From Yersinia pekkanenii (GTDB taxonomy: Bacteria; Pseudomonadota; Gammaproteobacteria; Enterobacterales; Enterobacteriaceae): a DNA stretch of 64,000 bases. This document shows positions 1 through 8,643 of the stretch, piece after piece. The stretch's first letter is position 1. Each line of letters begins with the position of its first letter. The stretch is from positions 21,962-85,961 of the forward strand of contig NZ_CQAZ01000018.1 of the NCBI RefSeq assembly GCF_001152565.1, given 5' to 3'. The notes beneath the pieces are model-generated. The model was not told the DNA's origin, did not search any database, and saw only the letters and a program-made list of their open reading frames with translations. Both the position numbers and the translations under genes were made by a program.

Positions 1-889
1 CACCGATTAACAGCGTATCGCTGATGCGCGACCAGTAGCTATCCTGCTGGCTGCGCCAGGTTTGCCCATGGGTATTGCCTACCGCCAATACCGTGTTTAG
101 CCGTTGGCTGAATATCACTAAACCAAGGCAACAGCTCAGTTGAATCAGTGCCAGTAATGCTGCGCGTGACAAATCATAGTCATAGCTTAGCGCCTGATAA
201 ATGGCCAGTTCGATGGTAGTGGCTTGTGGCCCGCCCCCGAGTGACAACACGGTGGCAAAACTGGCGAAGCACAGCATGAAAATCAGTGCGGCGGTGGGCA
301 GGATTTGGCGACGCAGATAGGGCCACTCGACCCAGCGGAAATGCTGCCAGCCGTTCATCCCCAGTTGTGCCGCTAACTGGCGTTGTTCAACGGCGATGCT
401 TCCCAGTGACTGCAATAGCAAGCGGGTCGCCAGCGGCATATTAAAGAAAATATGGGCCAGCAAAATGCCTTGTAAACCATAAGGCGAGAAGCGGTAATCC
501 TCCCCCAACCAGCCGAACAGTGCCGCTAGCCAGCCTTGCCGACCATAAACTGTCAAGATACCAAACAGTGCGACTAACACCGGCAGCACTAGTGTCATGG
601 CACATAAACGCAGCATCAGTTGGCGGCCGGGAAAGCGGCGGCGATACAAAGCGCGGGCCAGGAAAATAGCAGGCGTCACCGACAGCAAAGCGGATAAAAA
701 TGCCTGCCAGAAGGTAAAGCGAATCACATGCCACAGATAGCTGTCATGCCAGATGCTTTGCCAGTCTGCGGCGGGCGCGTGACGCCAGAGAGCGCTGAAC
801 GCCAGTATGGCGACACCGACGATCAGCAAGGCTGCCAGTAGCCCCGGCCACAACCACGGAGCGATTAACGGCTGACGGCGGATTGCCAT
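1..889 (-). CDS. thiP: Thiamine/TPP ABC transporter permease ThiP (partial, N-terminal part)
   Basis: Inner-membrane permease of the ThiBPQ importer for thiamine and thiamine phosphates. The window edge cuts the gene: about 296 N-terminal residues are present of roughly 536 expected from E. coli. The frame is open from the ATG at 889 to base 1. It begins MAIRRQPLIAPW and carries a hydrophobic first segment, the YRRRFPGRQ stretch and the permease signature region with LGGGPQATTIELAIYQ and EQRQLAAQLGM (the EAA-type loop that contacts the ATPase). The start overlaps the 3' end of thiB by 25 bases, which suggests translational coupling. thiQ should follow beyond the window. Expression should be controlled by the TPP riboswitch upstream of thiB. 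Confidence 0.93.
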   Translation of the reverse strand, partial: MAIRRQPLIAPWLWPGLLAALLIVGVAILAFSALWRHAPAADWQSIWHDSYLWHVIRFTFWQAFLSALLSVTPAIFLARALYRRRFPGRQLMLRLCAMTLVLPVLVALFGILTVYGRQGWLAALFGWLGEDYRFSPYGLQGILLAHIFFNMPLATRLLLQSLGSIAVEQRQLAAQLGMNGWQHFRWVEWPYLRRQILPTAALIFMLCFASFATVLSLGGGPQATTIELAIYQALSYDYDLSRAALLALIQLSCCLGLVIFSQRLNTVLAVGNTHGQTWRSQQDSYWSRISDTLLIG

Positions 890-1854
890 GCCTGAATCCA
901 TTTGCCACGGTTATCAGCCACGTCTTTAGCATCAAACTGCAAGGCTTTTTGTGGCACGGTTAGGGTCTCAAATCCGGCGGGTAAATCCATTTTGATCACT
1001 GGATACATCCAGTTGCCGGTCGGGATATTTTCCTGAAACGCCGGTGTCACGATAAACTGCATAAAGCGCTGCGCCAGTTCCGGTTGTTTGCTGGAAGCGA
1101 CTTGACCGGCGACCTCCACTTGCAGATAGTGGCCTTCGCTGAAATCGGCGGCGGCATAGTTACTTTTCTTCTCTTCAATCAGATGGTAAGCCGGAGAGGT
1201 GGTGTAGCTCAGCACCATATCCCCTTCACCTTTGAGGAACAGGCCATAAGCTTCGCTCCAACCCTTGGTGACAGTGACGGTTTTCTTTGCCAATTGCTGC
1301 CATGCTTGCGGCGCTTTATCACCGTACACTTTTTGCATCCACAGCATTAAGCCAAGGCCCGGTGTACTGGTGCGCGGGTCTTGATAAATTATCTTCCACG
1401 GTTCTTTACTACTCACCAGCTCTTGCAGGCTTTTCGGCGGGTTTTTCAGTTTGTCTTTGTTATACACAAAGGCAAAGTAGCCATAATCGTAAGGGACAAA
1501 GATCTTATTTTGCCACTTTTCCGGTAAGGTTAAATGGTGGGTATCCACCTGGCTTGGGGCAAATAACCCAGTTTGCTCAGCCGCCTGTACCAGATTGTTA
1601 TCCAGGCCTAAAATCACATCGGCCTGACTATTTTTCCCTTCCATCCGCAGGCGATTGAGCAGAGAAACGCCGTCTTCCAGCGCCACAAATTTAAGCTGGC
1701 AATCGCATTCGGCTTCAAAGGCTTTTTTAATCGCCGGCCCCGGCCCCCAGTCGGCAGCAAAGGAATCATAGGTATAAACTGTTAGCGTCGGTTTATCGGC
1801 AGCAACAGCGGCCGCAGACAGCAAAAACAAGCAGGGAATAATGCGTTTGAACAC
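865..1854 (-). CDS. thiB: Thiamine-binding periplasmic protein ThiB (TbpA)
   Basis: Periplasmic substrate-binding protein of the thiamine/TPP ABC importer. I place the start at the GTG at 1854, giving 329 residues. It has an AAGGAG Shine-Dalgarno six bases upstream and leads straight into a signal peptide (VFKRIIPCLFLLSAAAVAA) cleaved near AVA-A. The open frame runs on to 1908, but that extension has no such signals. The mature protein contains LTVYTYDSFAADWGPGP and LEDGVSLLNRLRMEGKNS, as in E. coli ThiB. It is the first gene of thiBPQ and overlaps thiP. Its leader carries a TPP riboswitch, so transport should be shut down when TPP is plentiful. Confidence 0.95.
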   Translation of the reverse strand: MFKRIIPCLFLLSAAAVAADKPTLTVYTYDSFAADWGPGPAIKKAFEAECDCQLKFVALEDGVSLLNRLRMEGKNSQADVILGLDNNLVQAAEQTGLFAPSQVDTHHLTLPEKWQNKIFVPYDYGYFAFVYNKDKLKNPPKSLQELVSSKEPWKIIYQDPRTSTPGLGLMLWMQKVYGDKAPQAWQQLAKKTVTVTKGWSEAYGLFLKGEGDMVLSYTTSPAYHLIEEKKSNYAAADFSEGHYLQVEVAGQVASSKQPELAQRFMQFIVTPAFQENIPTGNWMYPVIKMDLPAGFETLTVPQKALQFDAKDVADNRGKWIQAWQSAVSR

Positions 1855-1942
1855 TTTGCACTCCTTAAAGATAAAGGTGGCAAAGGTATCTGAGGCGGTA
1901 AATAACATCGATATTATGATAATGCGGCGTTATTTTTCTCAA

Positions 1943-2032
1943 ATCCCTCCGCCGGTGTTAACCGGATCAGGTTCGACGGGTTTACTCTCAGCTAAATTGC
2001 AGTTTTATTGCAATCTGGCACCCCGTTGAGAC
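1943..2032 (-). promoter_or_regulatory. TPP (thi-box) riboswitch upstream of thiB
   Basis: On the minus strand this stretch has the conserved TPP aptamer elements in order: ACGGGGTGCC, then a small stem-loop (ATTGCA/TGCAAT), CTGAGAG, AAACCCGT, CGAACCTGATC, and the closing CCGGTTAACACCGG followed by GGAGGGA. The ACGGG/CCCGT and CTGAGA/GAACCTGATC blocks are diagnostic. It ends about 90 bases before the thiB start, leaving room for an expression platform. Ligand-bound RNA is expected to reduce thiBPQ expression. The extra short stem between the GGGGTGCC and CTGAGA blocks matches the variable P3a arm of many TPP riboswitches. Confidence 0.95.
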
Positions 2033-2073
2033 TGCGCTATTGTAGAGTTTAATTTGGGCGGGTGAAAGTGGGT

Positions 2074-3735
2074 TTAACCCTCTGGCGGCGTAAACCAGGC
2101 TGATTTGAAGTCAAACCAGCCGAGCGTATTCATCCGCACCCCGCGCATACTGTGCTGCCCATACAATTCTAGCCAGTGATGGAACAGTGGGTGAAATTGA
2201 TTCTGGCTGACCAAGCGCTGGCTCCATTCCGCCATGGGTAGGGCATTATTTCGCCATAGCTTTGCATCCTGATGCAGTTTTTCATCCGAACAATATTGCA
2301 GCAGTGGCAGTTCATATAGCGTCGCAAACAGTGAAAACTCCAGCGGCAGATAGAAGTTTGCGCTGCCAAGCCAGATATCACTTTGTGCATCGCCCTGATA
2401 CCAACGGGCATAATCCAATACCTGAATCACGAGTGTGACGCCGTGTGCTGCCAGCAAGGTGCTCAGCGTCTGGCTAATGGCATCAAACTCGGAGTGTTCG
2501 CTGTAAAAGGTAAGCGTCAGTTCGGTTAGGCCTTCCGGCTTGGGCGGGAGTGTGCTCAACCGGTTGTGATGCCAGCGCGGCAACATGCCGTAAGCCGGTG
2601 ACCAATAGCGTTGATAGAAAGGATCAGCATGGCTCAGCAGCGCCACCGGCGTTATCAGTTCACATAACCAGCGGCGGATCTCTGGGTTACTGGTCTGAGG
2701 GGATCGCTGGTCAAACAGCAAAAAATAGCAGCCTTCCTCCAGCCGACTTTCCAGTTCATTTTTACTGGTATCGTCAGCCTGCAATTGCACACCGGAATAA
2801 ACCAACTCCTCGGACAGCTCCGGTAGCACCCAGATATTGACCTCATCAATAAGTGCCCGGAAACCAAAATAGTTGTCGAACGCCTGAATTTTCAACTGGC
2901 TGCGATGATTGCGGATCACGGAATAAGGGCCGGTGCCAATGGGATGGCGGTGGAAGTCGGGTTGGTTTTCCCACTCTTGCGGCAAAATCATGGCATGCAC
3001 GCAGCCCAATAACCAGGGTAGCCAGTTATCTGGACTGCTGAGATGGATATCAATCACATAAGGGGTTGGCGAACGCACTGCCGTGATATGCGAAAACAGC
3101 GGTTGAGGGATCAACCGAGTCAGGCTGGTGGTGATATCACTCATTTCCAGTTCACGGCCATGGTGAAAATGAATCGCGGGGCGTAAATAAAAACGCCAAT
3201 GCAACGGGCTGATAGCTTGCCAGTGATGAGATAAGTCCGGCTCCAGTTCCCCGTTTTCCTCATTTATCCGCGTCAGGCCATTAAAAATCTGCCGAACCAT
3301 ATGGGTTTCGGAGCGACGCAGGGCCGTGCCGGGTAACAGGTTCTGTAACGGGCGGTAATAGAGGACGCGCAGAATGTGTTTCCCTTGACGAAAGCAGCGC
3401 CCCAGTTGGGATAGCAGCATTTGTCGCACCGCTTTTTTATCGCCAACCAATTGCACCAACTGATCAATATGGTCCTGTTCCAGCAACTCTTCAGCCCGCT
3501 GTTGTTGCAGTGCCAGCCCGGAATAGAGGAAGGTCAGTTGTGAGCGTTTACCGCGACCCGCCTCAGCCTGCCAGCTCAGCCAGCCCTCTTGCTGCATGCT
3601 GCCCAGTAAGGACCGTACATGGCGGCGTGAACAACTGAGTACATCTGCCAGCTCTTGCAAAGTGGTTTCGGTTGGCAGGCCGTTAAAACGTTGCCAGAGG
3701 CGAATAAACTGTTGTTGCAGACGTGAGGCAGACAT
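2074..3735 (-). CDS. sgrR: SgrR, transcriptional regulator of sugar-phosphate stress
   Basis: Cytoplasmic activator that in E. coli switches on the small RNA SgrS when glucose-6-phosphate or its analogues accumulate. The ATG at 3735 gives 553 residues (E. coli about 551). A longer frame to 3756 would need a TTG start. Residues 1-110 form a winged-helix domain ([44 protein letters not shown]). Residues of about 165 onward are a solute-binding-protein (SBP_bac_5) fold with PIGTGPY and [14 protein letters not shown], presumably the sugar-phosphate sensor. The end [18 protein letters not shown] is typical of SgrR. It is divergent from pflE-pflF rather than from sgrS, which is unlike E. coli. Confidence 0.95.
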   Translation of the reverse strand: MSASRLQQQFIRLWQRFNGLPTETTLQELADVLSCSRRHVRSLLGSMQQEGWLSWQAEAGRGKRSQLTFLYSGLALQQQRAEELLEQDHIDQLVQLVGDKKAVRQMLLSQLGRCFRQGKHILRVLYYRPLQNLLPGTALRRSETHMVRQIFNGLTRINEENGELEPDLSHHWQAISPLHWRFYLRPAIHFHHGRELEMSDITTSLTRLIPQPLFSHITAVRSPTPYVIDIHLSSPDNWLPWLLGCVHAMILPQEWENQPDFHRHPIGTGPYSVIRNHRSQLKIQAFDNYFGFRALIDEVNIWVLPELSEELVYSGVQLQADDTSKNELESRLEEGCYFLLFDQRSPQTSNPEIRRWLCELITPVALLSHADPFYQRYWSPAYGMLPRWHHNRLSTLPPKPEGLTELTLTFYSEHSEFDAISQTLSTLLAAHGVTLVIQVLDYARWYQGDAQSDIWLGSANFYLPLEFSLFATLYELPLLQYCSDEKLHQDAKLWRNNALPMAEWSQRLVSQNQFHPLFHHWLELYGQHSMRGVRMNTLGWFDFKSAWFTPPEG

Positions 3736-3860
3736 AAAAGAGGAACTCCACGGCAAATCTCATCAATTTTTCTTTCCCTATATTACGCCGATACTGGTTG
3801 CCAATGAAAGCGGATTATTGCGGCGATGCCGGTGCAATCACAGCCAAAAAGGGGAATAAG
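3736..3860. promoter_or_regulatory. Divergent sgrR / pflE intergenic region (candidate SgrR-controlled promoter)
   Basis: This 125-base gap separates the sgrR start from the likely pflE start. In E. coli the equivalent divergent gap holds the sgrR and sgrS promoters and the SgrR binding site. On the plus strand a TATATT hexamer at 3779-3784 could be a -10 element for pflE. The hexamer 17 bases upstream is a poor -35, which would fit an activator-dependent promoter. No operator can be assigned by eye. The role is inferred from position. Confidence 0.35.
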
Positions 3861-4760
3861 ATGATTTTCAACTTACAACGCTATTCCACTCATGATGGCC
3901 CCGGCATTCGTAGCGTGGTGTTCCTCAAAGGCTGTTCGCTCAGTTGCCGCTGGTGCCAAAACCCGGAAAGTCGTTCGCGCCAGCCGGAGGTGCTATTTGA
4001 CCCACGTCTCTGTTTATCTGGTTGTGATTTGTGCCATCAAACTTGCCCGCAAGCCATCCAACGTATTGATGATCAAATTGTTATTCAGCGCCAAATGTTG
4101 GCAGAAAACGATATTCAGGCACTGACCGTTCGCTGCCCTAGTGGGGCGTTGACGGTGTGCGGCAACCCGATTGATATCGAGGCCACCATGGCGACGCTGT
4201 TGCGAGACTTGCCGTTTTATCGGCGCAGTGGCGGCGGGGTGACGTTATCCGGCGGCGAACCTTTTATGCAACCTGATGTGGCTGCTGAATTATTGCAGCG
4301 CTGCCATCAACTTGGCATCCATACCGCCGTTGAATCTTGTTTGCACACGCCATGGCGTTATATCGCCCCTTCTTTGCCGTGGCTGGATTTGATGCTGGCA
4401 GATCTGAAACACACCGATGAGTGCCGTTTTCGCCAGTGGACCGGCGGTTCGGCCAAACGGGTGATGGATAACTTCCGCCGTCTGGCTGCGGCAGGGACCC
4501 ATATCACCGTGCGGGTGCCACTGATCCCGGGTTTCAATGCTGATCGCCACTCGGTGCAAGGGATCGTCGATTTTGCTGCTGACGAGATTGGGGTGAAAGA
4601 GATTCATTTTTTGCCTTACCACACGCTGGGCATCAACAAATATTCGCTGCTGGGTGAAAAGTATCGGGCGGCAAGTACCCCTTTGGACTCTCCTTCCCTG
4701 TTGGCCTTTGCGGAAAGTTATGCCCGCGACAAGGGCCTTACCGCAATGTTAAGAGGATGA
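3861..4760 (+). CDS. pflE: Glycyl-radical enzyme activating enzyme (radical SAM), PflE/YbiY type
   Basis: Radical SAM activase that installs the glycyl radical on its partner enzyme, encoded four bases downstream. The start is the ATG at 3861 behind AAGGGGAATAAG, giving 299 residues. The frame upstream to 3798 lacks family resemblance. The radical SAM motif is C25-x3-C29-x2-C32 (GCSLSCRWC). A ferredoxin-like Cys cluster follows (C51, C55, C58, C62). [16 protein letters not shown] supplies the GGE SAM-binding element. The sequence closely follows E. coli YbiY, including [13 protein letters not shown] and the C-terminal GLTA-LRG. In E. coli the pair lies elsewhere and in the opposite gene order, so its place beside sgrR is notable. 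Confidence 0.93.
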   Translation: MIFNLQRYSTHDGPGIRSVVFLKGCSLSCRWCQNPESRSRQPEVLFDPRLCLSGCDLCHQTCPQAIQRIDDQIVIQRQMLAENDIQALTVRCPSGALTVCGNPIDIEATMATLLRDLPFYRRSGGGVTLSGGEPFMQPDVAAELLQRCHQLGIHTAVESCLHTPWRYIAPSLPWLDLMLADLKHTDECRFRQWTGGSAKRVMDNFRRLAAAGTHITVRVPLIPGFNADRHSVQGIVDFAADEIGVKEIHFLPYHTLGINKYSLLGEKYRAASTPLDSPSLLAFAESYARDKGLTAMLRG

Positions 4761-4764
4761 CGCA

Positions 4765-7197
4765 ATGACTACTCTCGATTTGGTAACTTTAAGCGAACGA
4801 ACAAAACAGCATAAAAACGCGCTTATTCACATTGAAAAACCACCGGTATGCACCGAGCGGGCATTGCATTATACCGAGGCTTATCAGCAGCATCAGGATA
4901 AACCGCTACCGGTAAGGCGTGCGTTGGCGCTGGCTCATCACCTACAACAACGTACGGTCTGGATTAAAAATGATGAGCTGATTATCGGTAATCAGGCCAG
5001 TCAACTGCGGGCTGCGCCGATTTTCCCTGAATACACCGTCGGTTGGATCTCAAATGAGATTGATGAATTAGCCGATCGCCCCGGTGCCGGTTTCTCAGTC
5101 AGTGAGGCCGATAAAGCGGTATTGCACCGTATTTGCCCGTGGTGGCGCGGCCAGACAGTGCAAGATCGCTGCTATGGCATGTTTACCGATGAGCAAAAAG
5201 CGTTGCTGGCGACCGGCATTATAAAAGCCGAAGGTAATATGACCTCCGGTGATGCGCATCTGGCCGTTAATTTCCCGTTATTGCTGGAAAAAGGGTTGGA
5301 TGGCCTGCGCAGTAAAGTTGCCAGTCGTCGTGAACGCCTGCAACTGACTGACTGGAGTGATTTGCATAAAGAGCAGTTCTTGAAAGCGATTGATATTTCA
5401 TTGGTCGCGCTGAGCGAGCACATTAAGCGTTATGCCGCAGTTGCACGGCAAATGGCGGATGAGGAAACCCGTGTATGGCGGCGTATCGAGTTGCAAACTA
5501 TCGCCGAAAACTGTGAGCTGATTGCTCATCAGCCACCGCAGACCTTCTGGCAAGCCTTGCAGTTGTGCTATTTCATCCAGTTGATGCTGCAAATTGAGTC
5601 TAATGGTCATTCGGTCTCTTTTGGTCGCCTCGATCAATATCTGTACCCTTGGTATCGTCGCGATGTCGAGCTGGAAAACACCCTTAGCCGCGAAAAAGCC
5701 ATTGAAATGCTGCATAGCTGCTGGCTGAAATTACTGGAAGTGAACAAGATCCGCTCCGGATCTCACTCTAAAGCCTCTGCGGGTAGCCCGCTCTATCAAA
5801 ACGTCACTATTGGCGGGCAAAAACTGGTGCAGGGTAACGCTATCGATGCCGTTAACCCACTCTCTTATGTGGTGCTGGAATCATGTGGGCGGTTACGTTC
5901 AACACAACCGAACCTCAGTGTTCGCTACCATGCTGGTATCAGTGATGATTTCCTCGATGCTTGCGTGCAGGTGATCCGCTGCGGTTTTGGTATGCCAGCA
6001 TTTAACAATGATGAAATTGTTATTCCTGAATTTATCAAACTGGGTGTAGAGCCACAGGACGCCTACGATTATGCGGCGATTGGCTGTATTGAAACGGCGG
6101 TCGGTGGCAAGTGGGGTTATCGTTGTACTGGCATGAGTTTTATTAACTTTGCCCGAGTGATGCTGGCAGCGCTGGATCAAGGGCGTGATGCAACTTCCGG
6201 TCAGGTATTCTTGCCGCAAGAGCAAGGGCTGTCGAAGGGTAATTTTGTCGATTTCTCACAAGTGATGGCGCAATGGGATCAGCAGATCCGTTACTACACC
6301 CGTAAATCCATCGAAATTGAGTGTGTGGTAGATACCGTGCTGGAAGAGAATGCCCACGATATCGTTTGCTCGGCGCTGGTGGATGATTGCATTGAGCGCG
6401 GTAAAAGCATCAAACAAGGTGGTGCGCGTTATGACTGGGTTTCTGGTTTGCAAGTCGGGATTGCCAATTTGGGTAACAGCCTGGCGGCGGTGCGCAAGTT
6501 GGTGTTTGAGCAACAGCTTATTAGCCAACAGCAACTGGCAACGGCACTGACCAATGACTTTATTGGCTTAAGCGGTGAGCAACTCCGCCAGCATTTGATT
6601 AATTCAGCCCCGAAATACGGCAATGACGTTGATGATGTTGACCAACTGCTGGTACGGGCTTATCAGACCTACATTGATGAACTGAAACAATATCATAATA
6701 CCCGTTTTGGTCGCGGGCCTATCGGCGGCACCTATTATGCCGGGACATCCTCCATTTCGGCTAATGTGCCATTTGGTGCGGCGACCATGGCAACACCGGA
6801 TGGTCGTAAGGCTCACAGCCCGCTGGCGGAAGGGGCAAGCCCGGCCTCCGGTACGGACCATTTGGGGCCAACTGCGGTGTTTAGCTCGCTGTCGAAATTA
6901 CCCACGGCCTCTATTCTGGGCGGCGTGTTACTTAATCAGAAACTGAACCCATCGACGTTGGATAACCCGCGTGATCGTGAAAAGTTGATGCTGCTGCTGC
7001 GCACCTTCTTTGAAGAATATCTGGGCTGGCATGTGCAGTACAACATTGTCTCGCGCGAGACAATGCTGAAAGCCAAGCGGCATCCTGATCGTTACCGTGA
7101 TTTAGTGGTCAGAGTGGCCGGTTACTCGGCATTCTTCACTGCGCTGTCGCCGGATGCACAGGACGATATTATCGCCCGTACTGAGCATACCTTGTAA
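4765..7197 (+). CDS. pflF: Glycyl radical enzyme PflF/YbiW, probable anhydrosugar-phosphate dehydratase
   Basis: Oxygen-sensitive glycyl radical enzyme of 810 residues, the same length as E. coli YbiW and nearly colinear with it. The thiyl cysteine is C441 in the GCIE motif. The radical glycine is G786 in RVAGYSAFF. The GCIETAVGGKW context belongs to the dehydratase/YbiW branch and not to pyruvate formate-lyase, which has a Cys-Cys pair. From memory, E. coli YbiW opens 1,5-anhydroglucitol-6-phosphate to 1-deoxyfructose-6-phosphate, which a fructose-6-phosphate aldolase then cleaves. No aldolase gene is present here. It is translated from an AAGAGG site overlapping the end of pflE. The stop is followed within about 90 bases by the SgrS terminator. 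Family assignment is secure; the exact substrate is inferred. Confidence 0.92.
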   Translation: MTTLDLVTLSERTKQHKNALIHIEKPPVCTERALHYTEAYQQHQDKPLPVRRALALAHHLQQRTVWIKNDELIIGNQASQLRAAPIFPEYTVGWISNEIDELADRPGAGFSVSEADKAVLHRICPWWRGQTVQDRCYGMFTDEQKALLATGIIKAEGNMTSGDAHLAVNFPLLLEKGLDGLRSKVASRRERLQLTDWSDLHKEQFLKAIDISLVALSEHIKRYAAVARQMADEETRVWRRIELQTIAENCELIAHQPPQTFWQALQLCYFIQLMLQIESNGHSVSFGRLDQYLYPWYRRDVELENTLSREKAIEMLHSCWLKLLEVNKIRSGSHSKASAGSPLYQNVTIGGQKLVQGNAIDAVNPLSYVVLESCGRLRSTQPNLSVRYHAGISDDFLDACVQVIRCGFGMPAFNNDEIVIPEFIKLGVEPQDAYDYAAIGCIETAVGGKWGYRCTGMSFINFARVMLAALDQGRDATSGQVFLPQEQGLSKGNFVDFSQVMAQWDQQIRYYTRKSIEIECVVDTVLEENAHDIVCSALVDDCIERGKSIKQGGARYDWVSGLQVGIANLGNSLAAVRKLVFEQQLISQQQLATALTNDFIGLSGEQLRQHLINSAPKYGNDVDDVDQLLVRAYQTYIDELKQYHNTRFGRGPIGGTYYAGTSSISANVPFGAATMATPDGRKAHSPLAEGASPASGTDHLGPTAVFSSLSKLPTASILGGVLLNQKLNPSTLDNPRDREKLMLLLRTFFEEYLGWHVQYNIVSRETMLKAKRHPDRYRDLVVRVAGYSAFFTALSPDAQDDIIARTEHTL

Positions 7198-7199
7198 TG

Positions 7200-7285
7200 T
7201 AGTCTTGTTTTACCGAGTACCCAAAATTTCTGAGTAATGGTGACTTTCACCAGCCAGTAGATTAGTCGTCTGCTGGCTTTTTTTA
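7200..7285 (+). ncRNA. sgrS: SgrS small RNA, 3' functional region (5' end undetermined)
   Basis: The stretch CTGAGTAATGGTGACTTTCA at 7230-7249 aligns with the ptsG-pairing part of E. coli SgrS (CTGAGTATTGGTG, then a short GGTG/CACC hairpin). It is followed, as in E. coli, by a GCCAG-AGATTA-CTGCTGG terminator and a run of seven T, the Hfq-binding tail. The gene lies immediately upstream of setA, as SgrS does in E. coli. Its 5' end cannot be seen: a full E. coli-length RNA of about 227 nt would begin inside pflF. A TGTAAT at 7193-7198 could be a -10 for an RNA of only about 80 nt. Release from the pflEF transcript is also possible. No SgrT-like reading frame is visible. Confidence 0.75.
7252..7284 (+). 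terminator. Intrinsic terminator of SgrS / pflEF
   Basis: The stem AGCCAGTAGA pairs with TCTGCTGGCT (one G-U pair) around an 8-9 base loop and is followed by seven T. It ends SgrS and probably also stops most pflEF transcription ahead of setA. Confidence 0.85.
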
Positions 7286-7430
7286 TTCTGCGTCCTTGAG
7301 GTCGAAACACGATTAGCTGCATCAATTAGTTGGATGTGAAATTTATGCTGCTTTTATATTTATCTCTATATAAATCTACACGCTTCTGTAGCATAGCGTT
7401 TAATTGTTATTTCTGGCGTTGGAGCCTGGA

Positions 7431-8618
7431 ATGAAATCTGCATTAACCTTTTCGCGTCGTATCAATCCGGTTTTTCTCGCTTTCTTTGTGGTGGCTTTTC
7501 TCTCTGGTATTGCTGGCGCTTTGCAGGCTCCGACCTTAAGTCTGTTCTTAAGCACTGAGGTTAAAGTGCGCCCGCTGTGGGTTGGTTTGTTTTATACCGT
7601 CAATGCTATTGCCGGGATCACCGTCAGTTTTGTGTTGGCCAAACGCTCAGACTCACGTGGCGATCGCCGTAAGCTCATTATGGTCTGTTACCTGATGGCG
7701 GTGGGGAACTGCCTATTATTTGCTTTTAATCGTGACTATCTGACATTGATTACCGCCGGTGTTCTGTTAGCGTCGGTTGCCAACACGGCCATGCCGCAAA
7801 TTTTCGCATTAGCGCGTGAATATGCCGATAACTCGGCGCGTGAAGTGGTGATGTTTAGCTCCATTATGCGTGCGCAGCTCTCATTGGCTTGGGTTATCGG
7901 GCCTCCGCTATCCTTTATGTTAGCGTTGAATTACGGCTTTACCCTGATGTTCAGTATTGCCGCCGGTATTTTTGTGCTGAGCGCACTGGTGGTGTGGTTT
8001 ATTCTGCCATCGGTACCGCGAGCGGAGCCGGTGGTGGATGCGGATGCGCCGGTAATGGCGCAGGGCAGCTTGTTCGCTGATAAAAATGTGCGGCTGCTGT
8101 TTATCGCCTCAATGTTGATGTGGACGTGTAATACCATGTATATCATTGATATGCCGCTGTATATCACGGCCAATTTAGGGTTGCCTGAACGGTTGGCGGG
8201 GTTATTGATGGGGACTGCCGCTGGGCTGGAAATCCCTATTATGTTGCTGGCGGGTTACTTGGTTAGGTATTTTGGTAAGCGCAAAATCATGTTGTTTGCG
8301 GTACTGGCGGGGGTGCTGTTTTATACCGGTTTGGTGCTGTTTAAATTCAAAACTGCGCTGATGCTGTTACAGATTTTCAATGCCATATTTATCGGTATTG
8401 TCGCTGGTATCGGCATGCTCTATTTTCAGGATCTCATGCCGGGTAGAGCAGGAGCGGCCACTACCCTGTTTACCAATAGCATCTCCACCGGTGTTATTCT
8501 GGCCGGAGTACTGCAAGGGGTATTGACCGAAACCTGGGGGCATAATTCGGTATATGTTGTGGCGATGGGGTTAGCGACTCTGGCGCTGATTATTTGCTCG
8601 CGGGTGCGGGAGGCTTAG
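7431..8618 (+). CDS. setA: Sugar efflux transporter, SetA type (MFS)
   Basis: Major facilitator inner-membrane exporter of sugars and glycosides, 395 residues with about twelve hydrophobic segments. The start is the ATG at 7431 with GGAG seven bases upstream. A longer frame from 7404 has no supporting site. Landmarks are FLSGIAGALQAPTLSLFLS in helix 1, the loop motif KRSDSRGDRRK after helix 2, and FTNSISTGVILAGVLQG near the end, all as in SetA/SetB. It follows SgrS, as setA does in E. coli, so sugar-phosphate stress control by SgrR is likely. It converges with leuD. SetB is the closest alternative; the neighbourhood favours SetA. Confidence 0.92.
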   Translation: MKSALTFSRRINPVFLAFFVVAFLSGIAGALQAPTLSLFLSTEVKVRPLWVGLFYTVNAIAGITVSFVLAKRSDSRGDRRKLIMVCYLMAVGNCLLFAFNRDYLTLITAGVLLASVANTAMPQIFALAREYADNSAREVVMFSSIMRAQLSLAWVIGPPLSFMLALNYGFTLMFSIAAGIFVLSALVVWFILPSVPRAEPVVDADAPVMAQGSLFADKNVRLLFIASMLMWTCNTMYIIDMPLYITANLGLPERLAGLLMGTAAGLEIPIMLLAGYLVRYFGKRKIMLFAVLAGVLFYTGLVLFKFKTALMLLQIFNAIFIGIVAGIGMLYFQDLMPGRAGAATTLFTNSISTGVILAGVLQGVLTETWGHNSVYVVAMGLATLALIICSRVREA

Positions 8619-8636
8619 CGCCCCGCAGGGCGCTTA
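8614..8636. terminator. Hairpin between convergent setA and leuD
   Basis: The inverted repeat CTTAGCGCCC / GGGCGCTTAG has one mismatch and a very short loop. It overlaps the setA stop and lies just before the leuD stop on the other strand. It could act as a terminator in both directions, although neither side has a long T-run. Confidence 0.5.
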
Positions 8637-8643
8637 GCTATAA

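Noticed and set aside
3798..3860. 21-residue N-terminal extension of pflE
   Set aside because: The ATG at 3861 has a good ribosome site and gives exactly the family N-terminus ([15 protein letters not shown]).
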